A DNA stretch of 64,000 bases from Adiantum capillus-veneris. Its lineage: Eukaryota; Streptophyta; Polypodiopsida; Polypodiales; Pteridaceae. Shown here piece after piece: positions 35,032 through 46,089 of the stretch. A program made the position numbers and the translations under genes. The notes below the pieces were generated by a model. It was not told the origin of the DNA and made no database searches. It saw only the letters and a list, made by a program, of their open reading frames with translations. The DNA lies in contig CM043968.1 of assembly GCA_014529385.2 (NCBI GenBank), positions 24,740,513-24,804,512 on the forward strand, written 5' to 3'. Every line of letters begins with the position of its first letter. Position 1 is the first letter of the stretch.

Positions 35032-36363
35032 TTATCACTAGACTGGAAATAGGACACTTTTATGTCCTTACACAAGTTTATGTCGTGTTAAGTGACCATT
35101 TTTCTTGAATTATTTGAAGAGTTTAAAAATGAATTTTTAGGTGCTATTTATCCAGAAATTTTCCTTAAGATATGAAAAAAACTTGATAATTTTTTGGAAT
35201 ATTGATCTCACCAATAACCTTACTCTTGCACAACATTTCTAAACCTAAACTGTGTGAAGAAATGGGTCCTGTTTTTTGCTTTTTTTCAAAGTTTTGCAAC
35301 TATACCACTCTAAAATTTCATATTTGTGAGGTTTGGATTGCTAGAGGGTTAGCCTTAGTAGTTCTTAAAATGTTTTGATGCCTCTAGGGAGAATTAAGTG
35401 TTAAAGTTGGAAGTTATGACCAAATTATAAGAATTGTCTAATCCTATTTTTTGGCCAAATTTAGCACTTTGATGATTTTTTGGTGGCTTTCTTGATATCC
35501 AAATGCAAACTTAATTGTGTGAGTGGTATGTAAAAATAAAGCTAATATTTGTTGAGTTTTGGGGTACTTAATACTCTATACAACATAGTATATGATGATG
35601 GTTGAGTTTTTCAATTGCAAAAGAATACAAGACATTCTAGTGTAGCATATATAGCTTTCTAAATATTGCTAGTTTTTGAGGTCAACTGGGTGTATTTTGT
35701 AGGTAGTAACCATGTTTAATCATAAATTGTAAATTTGGCTAGATATTGAGTAGTTTCTTTGGGATTCTAGAGGTCATAATGATAAACTCAGTTTTTTCAT
35801 GTTGGTTGTATTTAGCACTTTATCATTGTCCCCAAGGTTCCACTTGGTAAGAGATCCATTATTCTTTTGGCATGCTCCATGGCTTCTTTTGAATCCAAAG
35901 GCCAAAAGGGAATAACAAAACAAGTATATAATATATGTATTGAGCATGACTATAAAAACTTTGGTGATAGGTCCGCAGAAGGGCAAAAATGCAACTTTTT
36001 TGTACTTTTTTTTGCCAAAAAAAGTGAGGCAAAATCAAGCATATGTTTTAATCACCAACCATTGAAGTTAACAGGGAATTTTATCTCATGTCCTACAAAA
36101 ATTTGCAGTCTCATTTATATGCAATCAACCATAAGAAATGGTTGTTTTGGGCAAAAAGGACTAGTCCATCAAATTTGGAGGCTTGTTGTGACCAAAAGAT
36201 TAAAAATTTTACAAGTTTCTCATATTTGCCATTTGTAGTAGTCCTTGAACTATAAGCTCATGAAAGGGTTTTCCAAAATGAGTGGATCTACTATGATTTT
36301 GGAACATTTTTTAAAACCCCTGAAAGGACACTTTTATGTCCTATTAGGTTACCAGACTAGTGA
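35032..36363. mobile_element. non-autonomous DNA transposon-like insertion
   Basis: The terminal inverted repeats TTATCACTAGACTGG (35032-35046) and CCAGACTAGTGATAA (36352-36366) agree at 14 of 15 positions. A TAA is present directly at both edges (35029-35031 and 36364-36366). Each end carries AGGACACTTTTATGTCCT, itself a small dyad. The related copia B leader lacks the whole 1.33 kb at about 13791-13796, giving an empty-site comparison. No transposase frame was recognised in the interior. The TAA duplication points to a PIF/Harbinger-type mechanism, but the terminal bases are not typical of that group. Confidence 0.65.
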
Positions 36364-36696
36364 TAAGACATGTATGTATAGGTGCTTTGATGCCAAGTTG
36401 GCAGTCTTTCAACAATTTCTTTGAGCAATATATGCCACTTGATGCCCTAATAGCACTCTTTCTTGGTTTATGCGTTGTTGTTTTTTTAGTTTTTCTTAAT
36501 ATTTTGATCTTTATACAGAGGAGATTGCTAAAGTTTTTGTGTGAGTCTTTTGGTTTGCGTACAACACTCTTTATCATTGATATTGTAGTAACTTTACTGA
36601 GTTTCTAGTTGAGATTTTGAAGACTGCTGAAATTTTTGTAGAAAATTTGCCACAAGTTCCTAATATTAAACTATTGCAGTTAGCTAGATTGTTAGT
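36364..36696 (+). other. copia H leader, second part
   Basis: Resembles copia B 13797-14125, with ATGCCAAGTTGGCAG against ACGCTGAGTTGGCAA and a TTTATGCC-like stretch. Confidence 0.55.
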
Positions 36697-36890
36697 ATGT
36701 TTGGATCTTCTGAGAAAGAAGATTACTACGTTAAGAAATTTGATGGCACAAATTTAACTATATGGAAGCAAAGAATGCTCGATGTGCTTGTCAACAAAGG
36801 ACTTGCAACGCCATTGACCAATATGCATGCAAGAAAAATTACAACAAAATGCTCTCAACAAAGAACAAGCACTCTCATATGCTAGTCACA
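36697..36890 (+). pseudogene. copia H gag N-terminus
   Basis: The ATG at 36697 opens MFGSSEKEDYYVKKFDGTNL, then TIWKQRMLDVLVNKGLATPL, parallel to copia B gag. The frame drifts after about 36830 and recognisable gag ends near 36885. The rest of the element is absent. Confidence 0.78.
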
Positions 36891-37491
36891 CATAAACGAT
36901 ATGCATCCAAACTCCCATTGGAGCTATAATGGATGTCACTGTCAAAGATACTCATAGATCTACTCTATCAAGAGAACATGTGACTATCCTTGTGTGTAAA
37001 ATTGTATGTACGAGCTGTCTCTGAGAAGCCAGCAAACGAATATGGATGAGAAATCAAAGAAAATCAGTCTCTGAAACCATAAATAACATACATCAATGCC
37101 AAGAACATATATGGAAATCCAAAAATTTGTCCTTAAAAACACATAGAATTGTTGCTAACAACAATATGTAACCTGCCTTTGGTGACAAATTTTCTCGTTG
37201 TCTTGCTCTCTACAACGCTGGAGGAGAGTGTGTGAAAATATAGTCAGTGTCGTCAAAGTTGATGCCGATGTTGGGTGCACTTCTCTATGGAAGAGGCACC
37301 TCGCCAATGCACATTGATGTCAAAGGAGAAACATATGTCGTAGGCCAAAAAATGAGTTGTCGATGCTAAGAAAAGTGGGTGTCAATGTCGACTTCCGGTG
37401 TCGGACAAAAGTGTCTCACCTATGCAAAGATACCGAAGTTATCAAAGTCAAAAATCGGCATGTGATAACGATGGAAGAACTTGTGGATGCC

Positions 37492-37494
<3 letters not shown>

Positions 37495-37549
<55 letters not shown>
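37495..37549. repeat. (GT)n microsatellite
   Basis: About 27 uninterrupted units. Confidence 0.98.
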
Positions 37550-37550
<1 letters not shown>

Positions 37551-37850
37551 GAAAAGCACACAGCCTACTTCTCTTTCTTTGATGCGAGAAAAGATGCACC
37601 TAATCTCCCTATATCACCGAGTCCGATGTCGAATCCTAGAGAAGCATTGAGAGTTGAATCTAGTTTCAAAATGTTGGCTAAAAACTCTCTTTTGTTGTGC
37701 TATTCCAGTGGAGATTTGGAGCGCATAAATGGATTTGAAGGGGATAAAACCTCAGGAAGTTTGCTGAAAATACTTCCAAGATGACAAAGAAGTTGCAACA
37801 ACAACTAAAACCAAAATCCGGCTTGAAACTACACGCGCACGGACATGAAT

Positions 37851-37852
<2 letters not shown>

Positions 37853-37945
<93 letters not shown>
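37853..37945. repeat. (CT)n microsatellite, about 46 units
   Basis: An uninterrupted pyrimidine run. Confidence 0.98.
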
Positions 37946-37947
<2 letters not shown>

Positions 37948-38194
37948 GTTCGAAGCTCTCCACTTCACTATTGTGTGTTGGATTCAAGCTTTGAAGCTTC
38001 TCCATTCAAGCTTTTGCACAATCTGCGAAAGCCCTACACATTGTACAATGTTGTGTCCTCCACCTAAGGCTGCAAGCCTTAGCTTGTTATGAGGCTTGTG
38101 CACGTGCGGTTAAGGAAGACACCATCATAGCTCTAATATACTTGTGGAGTGTACAATGCATGCATAGTGTGAGGGAGAAGAAGAACAAACACAA

Positions 38195-39225
38195 TGTTGG
38201 TGGAGCTCAGCATGAAGATTGACCCCTCATCTCTCCAGGTTATCATTCTGTATGATCAAAAAATAGATAAGGTTAGTGTGATGGGTGGCCAAGGGGGGTG
38301 TGAGGATCTAGTAGATCATCTCAAAGCATTATTACTACTCTATGCCCTATCAATTGGAGCATTGCTAGTGAAAGGTACATCACTAGTCTTTTGAGTTTTC
38401 ACTGATCCTGAGGTAATGTCCTCAAATGTAGCTTTTCTATACTCAACCTCTTTGATAGGTTTTTTGTGCATCTTTGATTCATTGAAGATAACATGTGAGC
38501 TGCAAAAGACTTTGCAAGATTTTGGGTGCCAGAGATGATATCCCATCTCTCCATTTGCATCATAACCAAGGAAAATGCACTTGTGTGATTTTGGGTCTAG
38601 ATTTTTAAAAGCTCTTTGGGCATATGTTCATATGCCTTGCATCCAAAGACACACAAATGATCATAATGTGGCTTCTTGCCGAATCACAACTCCTCTGGAA
38701 TCTCATAATTCAATGATGTAGTAGGTGACCTATTGATTATATATATCGATATTAGTATTGCCTCTGCCCAAAATCCTTGAGCCAAATTTTCCATGGTTGT
38801 TATTCGCTCTTAAATCATTCGATTCATCCTTTTTGAAGCTCAATTTTATAGGGTGTAATGTGCAGTAAGATGTCTCTTAATACCTCTCTTGCTATAAAAA
38901 TTCTCAAACTCCTCACAGATGTATTTTCCACCATTATCACTCTTCAAGCTTTTGATATTCTTGCAAAACTTATTCTCTACCAATGCTAAGAATGTTTGGA
39001 AAGTAGAGAAGACTTGATCCTTATATTGCAAAGGATAAACCCACACCTTTTTAGTGGAATCATTTATGAAAGTCACAAAATATCTAGCTACCCCTAAAGA
39101 CTTGGTCATCATAGGACTACAAATGTTGTTATGGACAAGCTCTAGTGGCTGCAAACATTTCCTTTTCAATGGCGATGAGGTACTCCTAGTTTGTTTGCCA
39201 TAAATACAATGCTCAAGCAAAGAAA
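38195..39225 (-). pseudogene. copia C integrase remnant
   Basis: Minus strand: CIYGKQTRSTSSPLKRK leads into PLELVHNNICSPMMTKSLG, in which the first catalytic Asp is Asn. SLKSDNGGKYICEEF keeps the second Asp. After frameshifts near 38840 pieces read FWAEAILISIYIINRSPT and HYDHLCVFGCKAYEHMPKE. The C-terminal linker ends near 38340. Reverse transcriptase and RNase H are absent. Confidence 0.8.
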
Positions 39226-40610
39226 ATTAACGCAAGCATGTAACCAAAATGAGCTAGTGTTTTCCTTCCCTTTTGGCTAATATGTCCTAGCCAGCTATGC
39301 CACAACTTAGTAGACGACAACTCAGTTATGGACATACAATCCACTTTTACATACGAAACAAACATAGAGTAAAGCTTTCAATGCTTTTGACCTCTGAGAA
39401 TCATAAGATTTTCCTCTTGATTGACCATGAACCATTTTCAAAGGTGTTCATGTATCCTCAAATAATAAAGCTGGCCAACATATATCAGATTCTTTGCTCA
39501 CTTGGAAACATGTCTCACATTTTTTACTATGAGTTTTGTGTCATTATGCAAAATTAGATTGATCTCTCCAACGCCATGGATTTCAAGCTCATAGAGATCA
39601 GCGAGCTTGACTTTACCACAAATATGTGCATACTTAAAAGACCATTCTCTATGAGGTAGTATATGGAAACTTGCACCATAATTGATGACCCAATTTTGAT
39701 CGAAGCTAACATATTGTGAAATGAGAGCATCTGCACTAAGATCTACTGTAAAGACTAGAACATCTGAGGAAGTTTAGACCTTAGGTACATCCACAATCTT
39801 AGGAGACTCTAGCACATTGAGCTCCTCAATTTTAGCTTTGCCCTTGCTGTCATTGTCAGACTTATTGTTGTTTGTAGGCTTTTTTGTGTCTCTTTGCCAT
39901 GCACGACAATATTTATTTAATTGTCCTTTCTTGTGGCAATGGTAGCACTCTAGATTTTCTTTAAGAATTCCCACAATTCTTACTTTTGGCACGGTTATGA
40001 GTGTGACCTCTCTGACCTTTGCCAATGGCAATTTTATGCATCACCTTGCTTTGTAGCCTCCATAGACTTGATGCGTATCTCTTCACTAAGTAGTTGGAAA
40101 CTACAACATCATAGGCCAATTTTCCCTCAGCTGTAGAGTTATGTGCAAAATATGTTCCATGAATGGGGTAGAGAGCACAATAAGAAGATAGATCTCACTT
40201 TGTTACTCCATTCCGTATGATATCAAATTGAAAAGTACATTGAATGCATTCAAGTGCTCAAAAAATGTGTCTCCTTCTTTTATGCAAAGTTCGAAGAGCT
40301 TCTTCATCGAGTATACCTTGTTACTTGTGCTTTTGCTCTCATATGTATTGTCCCATAAAGATTTAGCAGTAGCTTCACCCACTATGGTAAAATACATAGA
40401 TTTAGTTAAGTGTAAGCAAAGTGGACTTGGCTTTTGCATCTAGCATCTTCCACAGCACTTCTGTATAGCCATCTCCCTCTTCAAGCTCAAAGATTGGCTC
40501 TAATTGACCTTTTGGGATAGCACATGCTAGATTTTCTCTTTCCACATAGAAAAATTCATGCCATTAAACTTTTTAATATTGTAAATGTCCTTCTCAATAG
40601 AAGAGGCCAT
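39226..40610 (-). pseudogene. copia C gag, nucleocapsid and protease
   Basis: The ATG complement near 40610 opens MASSIEKDIYNIKKFNGMNF. The UBN2 capsid gives AKSLWDNTYESKSTSNKVYS and LFELCIKEGDTFFEHLNAF (40439-40203). The zinc knuckle reads CYHCHKKGQLNKYC (about 39962-39920), where the His ligand is Gln, so zinc binding should fail. The protease WVINYGASFHILPHREW (about 39700-39650) has lost the DSG triad. Stops interrupt throughout. Confidence 0.8.
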
Positions 40611-40911
40611 GTTTGCAACTTGAGTACTATGGCGAGAACATTAGAAGTTATGGCCAAAATCGTGTTCAAAATGTCAAAAAATGCACAGGTAGACTTGCAA
40701 GAAAAATTTGACAAACTCTCCTATATTTGAGGAGTGAAAACTTGACCCAAATGATGCATAAAAAAGCATAAAATCAACTCAAGAGAGTAAATCTTGACAT
40801 AAACTATCAACTGTCAATGACAAACGAGTGCCATACACATTGTTAAGTAAAATATCCCATAAGATACATGACCTATGGTGAGGATACCATAATAGGAAAC
40901 TCCAAGAAATA

Positions 40912-40924
40912 GGCTCTAATACTA
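40912..40924 (-). promoter_or_regulatory. primer-binding site of copia C
   Basis: The minus strand reads TAGTATTAGAGCC, one mismatch from the site in element E. Confidence 0.75.
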
Positions 40925-40926
40925 GT

Positions 40927-41160
40927 TGTGGGGGAGGTGGTGTGCCCATGTGCATGCTTACAGGAAGGAGAAGAAAAAGAGAAGAGTAATTGGGGAAACA
41001 TCACATAGTGAGAAGTCACTATGTGTTTCTTTTATTGTATATACACTCGAAGAGTAAATCAACTTAGTGAGTTAGTGTGTAGAGGGTGTTAGTCCTCACG
41101 AGCGGACAACCACAAGCCTTATTGAGCATCACTTTCTGTGATGTTGTGATCACACCCACA
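40927..41160 (-). mobile_element. 5' LTR of copia C
   Basis: 234 bp with the inverted ends TGTGGG and CCCACA, directly outside the primer site. The 3' LTR is not found near 38.1 kb, so length rests on the terminal repeat. Confidence 0.65.
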
Positions 41161-41327
41161 CCAAAGAAAAATACACCAATATGTCAAGGCTCTAAACTCT
41201 ATTTGTTGCATCGACAATGAGAAGCAAGTGCTTATCTAATTTGGGGAATATTTTTTGGCGGGACGAGCGTTTTTTTGGAATCCGATGAGCAGATTTCAAA
41301 AAGCTTCTTTTCCTCTCTCCTCAGTTT

Positions 41328-41329
<2 letters not shown>

Positions 41330-41398
<69 letters not shown>
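41330..41398. repeat. (TC)n microsatellite
   Basis: About 34 units. Confidence 0.98.
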
Positions 41399-41458
41399 GC
41401 TCTAACTTTTCGCATGCTTGCACAGTCTCCCCCTGGGGCAAGGGGCAGCCCTTGGGTG

Positions 41459-41459
41459 G

Positions 41460-41495
<36 letters not shown>

Positions 41496-41510
41496 GAGGG
41501 GGGGGGGGCA
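41459..41510 (+). repeat. poly(G) run with two interruptions
   Basis: Over 45 G residues with GA interruptions. It is a strong candidate for G-quadruplex formation. Confidence 0.95.
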
Positions 41511-41603
41511 TTAGCTTCTCAACACGTCCCCACAGCTACAACGAGACGTACAATGCACATCTACTGATGTTTGCTAATGCGCATCTGATGGCGAGTTGTA
41601 GAT

Positions 41604-41718
41604 CGGCGCTACTGCACAATTGCGCAAGAGCTGACGACGAACTGTAGAACAGCTATTGCACATGTGCTCAACAGCTGACAACGAACTGCAGAACGGCTAC
41701 TACACAGGCGCACAAGAG
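41604..41718. repeat. tandem repeat of about 45 bp, 2.5 units
   Basis: Units at 41604-41649, 41650-41693 and a partial at 41694-41718 share GCTAxTxCACA and AGCTGACxACGAACTG. It lies just upstream of the ORF1-like frame and may be its 5' untranslated region. Confidence 0.75.
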
Positions 41719-41857
41719 GGCTACTTGCCAACCTGTTCTACCCGCCAAAGCGCTTGATGACCTCGCCTACTTGCCAACCCGAAGCCTGATTTTGAATTTT
41801 GGTGGATTGTAACCCTAGGGATCGTTCACACAAGATCTCTATTGGCCAACGCTAATC

Positions 41858-42640
41858 ATGTGTGCAACTCACATCCGGATCATGTCTTCTCCTAGTACCC
41901 CAGCCCACAACCGCAAGAGCTTTCTTGCAATGGCAGCTGCTCCAAGAAAGGACCCCTTTGCCCGCCAAGATACACAGATCACAATCCTAGAGGTGCAAAT
42001 TCAAGAGCTAATCAAGGAGAACGAGTCGCTTAAGCAACTCGTGCATTTGCTTGAGGAAACAAAGGAAACTGAGAGTCAAGCTCTACTTGAAAAAGCCCAG
42101 AAAGTTGAAGCATCCCTCACCAAAATTGTCATGGCGGTACAAAAACAAATGCATGAGGTAACACACAAGAAGCTTGACACTCAAATACAAAAAGCACTAC
42201 AAGAAAACCAACTGCAAGAATCTCTTGGACTCAAGGTCAGGATTGGAGGGCTCAACCCCCCATGGTACACTGAGCAAGACACACTCAAAGAAGCCATCAC
42301 CAAGCTCAATGATATTCTCCAACCAATTCACATCAAGCCTGATTCTATCTCTTGGATCAACTATACAAACAAACCAGTGCAACCCCAACAATGTATTCTT
42401 ACATTCATAGACAAGGAAATGCGAATGAAAGTACTACAACAATCTCACCTCCTCAAGGGAAGAACACTTTGGATGCTAAGGAATTGACCCAAATCAACTC
42501 AAGCTCAAGGCAAGCGAGCTCAAGAAGCTGCACGAAGCTTGTAAACAAGGGTAAATTGGTTGTCTATCGAGGCGATAAAGCCATCATCTAGGAGTTTTGA
42601 ACTCCTAAACCGGTGCCTCCATTTCTTGACCCCCCTTAGG
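41858..42640 (+). pseudogene. L1-type ORF1-like protein remnant
   Basis: The ATG at 41858 (or 41882, MSSPSTPAHN) opens 209 codons. After a basic N-terminus there is a coiled coil (about residues 40-120: ITILEVQIQELIKENESLKQ, heptad-like Leu/Ile). Then comes an RRM-like segment with LKVRIGGLNPPW and CILTFIDKEMRMKVLQQSHL. Two frameshifts after about 42480 hide a C-terminal block: KELTQ, then QLKLKASELKKLHEACKQG, then KLVVYRGDKAII, the layout of L1 ORF1p C-terminal domains. Such proteins are RNA chaperones of LINE particles. No ORF2 follows; satellite DNA begins at 42763. Assignment is from layout and short motifs only. Confidence 0.5.
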
Positions 42641-42762
42641 ATCTACTATTTCCTTCCAATGGACCCTCAATCCTTAACTGATATGTACCTCTCTGAAAAC
42701 CCCGTTGTAATGATCTTTTTTTGAGTCCCATGGGTCATATATGACCTCCGAGGACGATAATG

Positions 42763-42816
<54 letters not shown>

Positions 42817-42907
42817 TTTTCCCATTGGCAAACACACCTCAACCAAACATCATCATTGCCATCGTTTTTCTCCTTTTTTCTCTCTCACAATCCTTCATCA
42901 GCCTTGG

Positions 42908-42997
<90 letters not shown>

Positions 42998-43052
42998 ATT
43001 TTTTTCCTCGGCAAATACACCTCGATCAAACATCGTCATCACCATTGCCTTC

Positions 43053-43108
<56 letters not shown>

Positions 43109-43162
43109 TTTTTTTCCTTGGCAAACACACCTAGATCAAACATCATCATCACCATCACTTTT

Positions 43163-43234
<72 letters not shown>

Positions 43235-43257
43235 GCCTGATCCTCCATCGGCCTTGG
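42763..43257. repeat. compound satellite: (CT)n blocks alternating with a 60-bp unit
   Basis: Four (CT)n tracts (starting at about 42763, 42910, 43058 and 43170) are separated by three related units at about 42812, 42995 and 43105. Each contains GATTTTT, TTGGCAAACACACCT or similar, and AAACATCATCAT. Confidence 0.88.
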
Positions 43258-43357
<100 letters not shown>

Positions 43358-43507
43358 CACACAAGGAGAAGTATGCACCTAAATCAATTCTCATCTCAAG
43401 ATTAATTCTAAAAAAACGAGAGACAAAATGATTTATAGACCAAGATAATCCAAAACATCTTCGCCAAAGGTCCAATACCTACTCAATCCATATCAACATC
43501 TCCAGCT

Positions 43508-44485
43508 TCAATACATGACAAAAAATGTGACAAAACTAATACAAGCATGGGGCTTTACTCTAAGTTTGGATATGTGTTCACGGCTAAGAGCATTGTAGAC
43601 ATCTACTTTGCTTAGCACGGGTTGATGTATGAACATGTTTTCATTTTGGCTCAATCCAAGCACTCTCAAGAAAATGAAGTACAAGTGCTGGCAGGCCAAA
43701 TAAGATATTTCCTCATACACCCCCACGTGTCCATCTATTGTGTGATGCTCAACCTTGAAGACTTCATGTAATTTGTCTACAATGTATTTCTCTTCAATCA
43801 CCTTAGCCTTGAAACAAAGAGCCATACCAATTTTCTTAGCTGCCTCCTCTAAAATGAACATCTGAAATTTGACTCTTATGCCATTTCTTAGTATTGAACC
43901 ATTGCTATCTACTTTTGTTGAAGCGGAAGATAAATTACATCCACCCCTAGGAGGAGTCTGCATTGTTTTTGCACTCTCTCTATATTTTCCAACTGTCTCC
44001 ACTTGAAATCCTCCTTCAAGCAATATCTCAACTTCTTCATCGATGAGATTTGTTCCCAGATCAACCAGCCAAATTGTTGGAGGAGGAGCTGGATTTGGTT
44101 CTATGTTATGATCCACCACATAACAACGAATAACATGTCTAGGACAAAACCAAAACCATCGTCTGAGTAGCCCATTTGGATGTTTTCTATACCCCTCAAA
44201 GGATGGTACAAGAGTCCCTTTACTACATGCCACTATATTTTGTCCACATCTTTTTCCACCGCTGGGGGCGCCACTACATGTTACACGACTAGCGAGTGGG
44301 GTTCTTGTGATTGCCCACATAGCTTCATTGACCTTTTGTTCCAAAACACAAAACTTTGTCTTCTCTTTGGAATTCTCACTCCCATTTGCTACCCCTAAAT
44401 CTTCCATGAAAATGATCTTCCTTGGCGTTTCGTGTGTTGTGTGGTCATGTGTTTTTGCATTGCATTCTGTTCTATGTGTTGATTC
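43508..44485 (-). pseudogene. C-terminal part of a transposase/SWIM-like gene
   Basis: A long minus-strand frame (no ATG at its 5' end; the first open codon is TTG). Its end reads YLACQHLYFIFLRVLGLSQN then ENMFIHQPVLSKVDVYNALS, like the CxH half of a SWIM zinc finger after a MULE-type transposase core. The first Cys pair is not in frame. Upstream are a Pro/Glu-rich linker (PPPTIWLVDLGTNLIDEEVE) and a Lys-rich segment. It probably belongs with 45050-46865 as one gene. The function is inferred from layout only. Confidence 0.5.
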
Positions 44486-44774
44486 ATCCTCACCATCAAT
44501 AACAATCAATGGCCCTCGCTTTTGTCAAACGTTTTCTTTGTCTCCTTCAAGCGGGGTGCGGGGATGTGAGCCTTATACATGTGTGTTCTAGATGTAGCCT
44601 TATTTACTACTCTTATCACTTGTGCTGGACTAGCATCCTCACCATCAATAACAATCGATGGCCCTCACTTTTGCCAAACGGTTTCTTTGTCTCCTTCAAA
44701 CAGGGTGCAAGCCTTATGCATGGGTGTTCTAGATGTAGTCTTATTTCCTTCTCTTATCACTTGTGTTGAACTAG
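44486..44774 (-). repeat. 140-149 bp tandem duplication inside the gene
   Basis: Unit 44486-44634 and unit 44635-44774 both begin ATCCTCACCATCAATAACAA and share a TTTCTTTGTCTCCTTCAA block. They differ by small indels, so the coding frame is lost across them. Confidence 0.85.
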
Positions 44775-45880
44775 AGGAAACTCTTTCCTCGAGTCTCTCT
44801 AATGAAGGACCCTTTCCAATATGTTTACCTTGAGAGTAAGAAGTTGTCTTCATGCTTTGTAGTATTGCATTCATCGAAACTGAAGTACATGCGTCAAACA
44901 ATGAGTTTTTTTTTAAAACCCTTCGCTTGCAAGCTAGCTCCCATGCTTACTCTTGGCCAAGGTGGTTCTTGGAGTGTTTGCCCCCTCAGCACTTCTCTCT
45001 ACTGCTATCATGATGCTCCCCCAATGTGCAATATGGACCTCCCACCAACTCAACCAAGAGCCCATTGTTGCAGGGATGTTCCTAACAATGCAATTTCCAT
45101 TGCGCCACCATGATTGTTGAAGAAATGAGACTCTGTTGTAGTTGCCTCTCTAGAGGGGGCTAAACGCCACTTTATACACATGTCTTTGTGAGTTTGTTGA
45201 GATGAAGAGACACTGCACTTTGTTGTGTGCACCACCATGCTTTGTTTCCAATGAAAAATGCAAGATTGATCTCAATATTGTAGAACATTGTCTTTCCCAC
45301 CATTGAACATAGTGCGAATTGCATTACAGTTGGCTTGAGCTTCATCGGTCATGAATCCGTGGAAATACGATCTCTCACATCCATGCCCCTCCATAACTTC
45401 ATTTATGCACTGCCAGAAAAGAATTTTTGCTTTCATGTCTTCCTCTTTCATCTCACAAGTTGCAATATTGAGGAGATCTTGTATGCTATAACATAAGACA
45501 TTCATATTAGTATATATATTGTTGCTTGTTTCTTAATATATGTCAAACTTGAAAAATATGTTCCTAAAACATCAAACCTTGGATCGTACACGTGGCATGC
45601 CACGGTCACCCAATCTACCACTCGGTGAGTATGATCAAACTGCACCCAAGCGTGCCGAAGATCTCTAACTCCACTTTGTTGCATTCGATAAACCAAATCC
45701 AATCTAAATGCAGGACCAACCGTAGACTTCTTGCACACAAAGCACCGCTCCTCTTTCGCTCCTTGCCCGGGAAACCTGCTTCTGTGAAAAAAATCATATG
45801 TGCAATCCCTTTTTAGCCACATCAAGGAGTCCACACCGAACCTCTCCTTTGTTGTCCCATTTCTTGTTGCTGCCATGGAC
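44775..45880 (-). pseudogene. transposase-like core of the same gene
   Basis: Two apparent exons. The first (45876 down to about 45580) opens at an AG acceptor just before MAATRNGTTKERFGVDSLMW and includes RCFVCKKSTVGPAF and LRHAWVQFDHTHRVVDWVTV. The second begins after TTATGTTATAG (about 45492) with LLNIATCEMKEEDMKAKILF and YFHGFMTDEAQANCNAIRT, resembling the Asp-containing core of MULE-like transposases. A frameshift follows near 45272, then WWRNGNCIVRNIPATMGSW with a second shift. Intron-like gaps with canonical edges show it was a spliced gene. Confidence 0.55.
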
Positions 45881-46089
45881 CTTCAAAACATGTATTATAG
45901 ATCGAGTTAGCTTACTTTGAAACAATATGAACAAACAAGACAACCAAGTAATCATCCTCACCAATTTTCCTCCACTAAGGGACCCATTGCTTCAACAACA
46001 CTTAGAAATTCTTGCTCACCAAGTACATGGCTATAGTCCCCCCTTTTGCATCAAAGTTGTCGTCACAATTTTCTTTGCCACACACATTT

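Larger units (their letters stand above)
36891..38194. other. mixed leader-like sequence with microsatellites
   Basis: The stretch 37200-37450 read on the minus strand resembles part of the copia B leader (13110-13165), for instance GAGGTGCCTCT followed by ATAGAG. The (GT)n and (CT)n tracts below lie in the mirrored order of B's AC and GA tracts. I infer a minus-strand leader fragment of the same family. No gene seen. Confidence 0.4.

Noticed and set aside
35032-36363. CACTA-superfamily element, because the ends contain CACTAG
   Set aside because: With CACTA at the very end the flanking 3-mers (TAT and ATA) do not match. Moving the edge outward gives TAA on both sides and agrees with the empty site in copia B.
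43508-44509. A stand-alone 333-residue protein gene
   Set aside because: The frame begins at TTG with no ATG, and upstream sequence continues the same family in other frames. It is the tail of a larger broken gene.
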